NCBI GenBank assembly: GCA_947502815.1
Contig: CANNBH010000001.1
Coordinates: forward strand, 496,001 to 560,000
Reading direction: 5' to 3'
Origin: an uncultured Erythrobacter sp.
Lineage (GTDB): Bacteria; Pseudomonadota; Alphaproteobacteria; Sphingomonadales; Sphingomonadaceae
DNA length: 64,000 nt
The translations under genes were made by a program, and so were the position numbers. Positions 62,157 to 64,000 of the stretch are shown here, in pieces. Below the pieces are notes generated by a model. The model saw nothing but the letters and a program-made list of their open reading frames with translations, searched no databases and was not told where the DNA came from. The number at the start of each line of letters is the position of its first letter. The stretch's first letter is position 1.

Positions 62157-62341
62157 CTCCCCCGGATCAAAGCGATCAGGCCCCATCCGCCGCCAATGAC
62201 CAAGGCGACGCCAAAGGTCGAAAGACCCAAGGGTGCAGGGATCATGGCGGACTGCAAAGTTTGATCAATAAGAGGCACGAGAAACGCGAATGCGAACACA
62301 ATCGGCAAACTGGCAGCAATTGCCTTGAACACCCACTCCAT
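62147..62341 (-). CDS. Small integral membrane protein
   Basis: Two predicted TM helices; overlaps the desaturase start. Confidence 0.55.
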   Translation of the reverse strand: MEWVFKAIAASLPIVFAFAFLVPLIDQTLQSAMIPAPLGLSTFGVALVIGGGWGLIALIRGRWV

Positions 62342-62403
62342 TCGCCTTGCCCCTTCCAAGTCTGAGTTCTCAGATTATCGCGGCAACTCGTAACAGAAAG
62401 CCT

Positions 62404-63330
62404 CTAAAACGGGAACACACCCTGTTTCTCCGCAAAGCTGGTGAGCACATTGCCCACCTGTGCAAGGGCGGCTTCGGCGGCGGGGTCTATCCCGTCACTT
62501 TGTTCTCTCATTCTGAGATAGGTCGCAAAGGTGAACGGGCCGCGATCAGGCGTTTCGGCAAAGCCAATGTCGACATACAGGCTGCCCATGCCCGGCCAAA
62601 TCGATGTCCCAGTTTTGTCGCCCGCCCGCCATTCGCTTGGCAGCCCGGCGCGCACTCGGCGCAAACCTGTGGATGTGTCGGTCATCCATTGCCGCAATGT
62701 TGCCCGGTCCGCTTCATTCAGCACGTCGCCGAAAGTCAGCTTTGCCACTGTGCGCGCCATCGCCGGGGCTGTGGTTGTGTCGCGGGTCTCCGCAGCCGGT
62801 ACATTGTTGAGGTGCGGTTCAATCCGGTCCAGCCGGCTGACATTGTCGCCGATAGAGCGCCAAAAACTGGTCAGCGCCTCTGGCCCGCCTACTTCGCGCA
62901 AAAGGATGTTGGCAGCCGCGTTGTCTGAAAATTTCTGCGTCGCCTCCGCCAGTTCGAGCAAGCTTGCGCCCTCACTCAACCTGCGCGTTGTAAAAGGAGA
63001 AACCGACATCAGATCGCTTTCGGCCCAAACAACCCGCCGCATTCCATCGTCGGTCCCGTTTGCATTGCGGGCGAGCACCAGAGCGGCAAGCGACAGCTTA
63101 AAGGATGAGCAATGGCCAAATCGCTGATCGCGGTTCAGGCCAATGGACAGTCCATTCTGCACGCTAAACAACTCTGCGCCCAAGGTGCCGCCTGTTTGTG
63201 CCTCGATAATGCGCAGCATGGCAATAAGGCGCCCGGTGGGGCTTTGATCAGGCGGGATGCAGCCACCCACGCTCAACGCCAATACAGAGGACAAGCCCGC
63301 GCCAAGGACAGAGCGCCGACTAATGATCAT
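62404..63330 (-). CDS. Class A beta-lactamase
   Basis: SSFK (SxxK), SDN, IEPHLN (E166-like), KTG motifs; lipobox-like VGGC. Confidence 0.92.
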   Translation of the reverse strand: MIISRRSVLGAGLSSVLALSVGGCIPPDQSPTGRLIAMLRIIEAQTGGTLGAELFSVQNGLSIGLNRDQRFGHCSSFKLSLAALVLARNANGTDDGMRRVVWAESDLMSVSPFTTRRLSEGASLLELAEATQKFSDNAAANILLREVGGPEALTSFWRSIGDNVSRLDRIEPHLNNVPAAETRDTTTAPAMARTVAKLTFGDVLNEADRATLRQWMTDTSTGLRRVRAGLPSEWRAGDKTGTSIWPGMGSLYVDIGFAETPDRGPFTFATYLRMREQSDGIDPAAEAALAQVGNVLTSFAEKQGVFPF

Positions 63331-64000
63331 GAGAATTTGTCCGCCTTGCGTTTTCCAAATCGCATGTCGCCTTCCAATTTTGCCCGCAATTGGGCGTAGA
63401 AAGCTTCGAGGAAGGCGCGTTCATCGCCCGCTCCGGGGTCCCAGCCGATCTTGCGGCAAATGGTCCCGTGCACCGCGGCCAACGCATCGGGTTGAGCATC
63501 GCGCAGCATCCGCTCCAGCGTTTGCAATTCATGTTCACCATAGACGGCCAGTTCTTCATCGCCGAATTGGTATTGCGCACCGGTGACGTCACTGGAACCC
63601 TGCACAGCGGCCCCTTGCGTTGAAAGGGCATCGGCAAGTTTGGTGCGCGGCGCTTCCACCACCCACGTTCCCGCTATGACGTCGCCTGCACGCAAGGCAT
63701 CTTTGTTGAAAAATGGGAATGACATGAAAAGGACGAACCAAACCAGCGCAGCCCAAGTGGCGTTGCCCGATTCGATGCCAGCAGCACTTGAAAGCAAGGT
63801 CGCAAAAATGAACCAGAGCGGAAAGAACAGCTCAATATCGCGCAGCAGATTGCGGGCTATAATCGCTTCTGGAGAAAGACGGCCGCCTTTGCGCGCTGCA
63901 ACGCGAATGCCCAACGCGCGCTTACCCAAGGTCGCCCCGCGCGGGCCAAGTTCGAGGCCTAAGAAATATCCATAGCGCGCCAGAAACAGGATCAGGATCA
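63327..64000 (-). CDS. RDD family protein, 5' end outside window
   Basis: GLELGPRGATLGKRALGIRVA; frame stays open through base 64000, so the listed start at 63929 (TTG) is not the real one. Confidence 0.85.
   Translation of the reverse strand, partial: ILILFLARYGYFLGLELGPRGATLGKRALGIRVAARKGGRLSPEAIIARNLLRDIELFFPLWFIFATLLSSAAGIESGNATWAALVWFVLFMSFPFFNKDALRAGDVIAGTWVVEAPRTKLADALSTQGAAVQGSSDVTGAQYQFGDEELAVYGEHELQTLERMLRDAQPDALAAVHGTICRKIGWDPGAGDERAFLEAFYAQLRAKLEGDMRFGKRKADKFS

Overview
The window is 64 kb of a GC-rich alphaproteobacterial chromosome, probably Sphingomonadales/Erythrobacteraceae judging by gene content and order (dnaA-rpsT-mutM-ubiE-ubiB-coaBC-dut; secB/Tim44-like-mltA-smr; ruvA/ruvB). 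Most of it is densely packed housekeeping genes. I saw no CRISPR array, rRNA, tRNA, transposase or prophage. The most interesting locus is at about 52.7-56.8 kb. It looks like a complete bufferin-type metallophore RiPP island: a DUF2282 precursor with four Cys (BufA-like), a DoxX protein (BufD-like), an ECF sigma factor (SigF-like) and an NrsF-like anti-sigma factor with exactly two Cys on the minus strand. Diverging from it on the plus strand are a DUF692/MNIO enzyme (BufB) and a DUF2063 partner (BufC). The intergenic region carries two back-to-back motifs, GTAACC-N16-CGAA (minus) and GTAACG-N16-CGAA (plus), which match the Caulobacter SigF promoter as I recall it. The bufB leader also contains a Cys-containing 14-codon uORF and a 12-bp direct repeat. 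Other points of interest: CoaBC with a ~165-aa acidic insertion between its two domains; a ~690-aa Ser/Gly repeat protein ending in a VPAP (PEP-CTERM-like) sorting tail; a divergent LytTR/DUF2306 pair whose intergenic region holds a perfect 14-bp inverted repeat; a 36-aa membrane peptide followed by a structured intergenic region; a NAD-salvage cluster (Sir2, NadR-like, PnuC); a class A beta-lactamase; and a strong hairpin between ahpC and ahpF. Product names come from reading protein motifs by eye; no database search was run.
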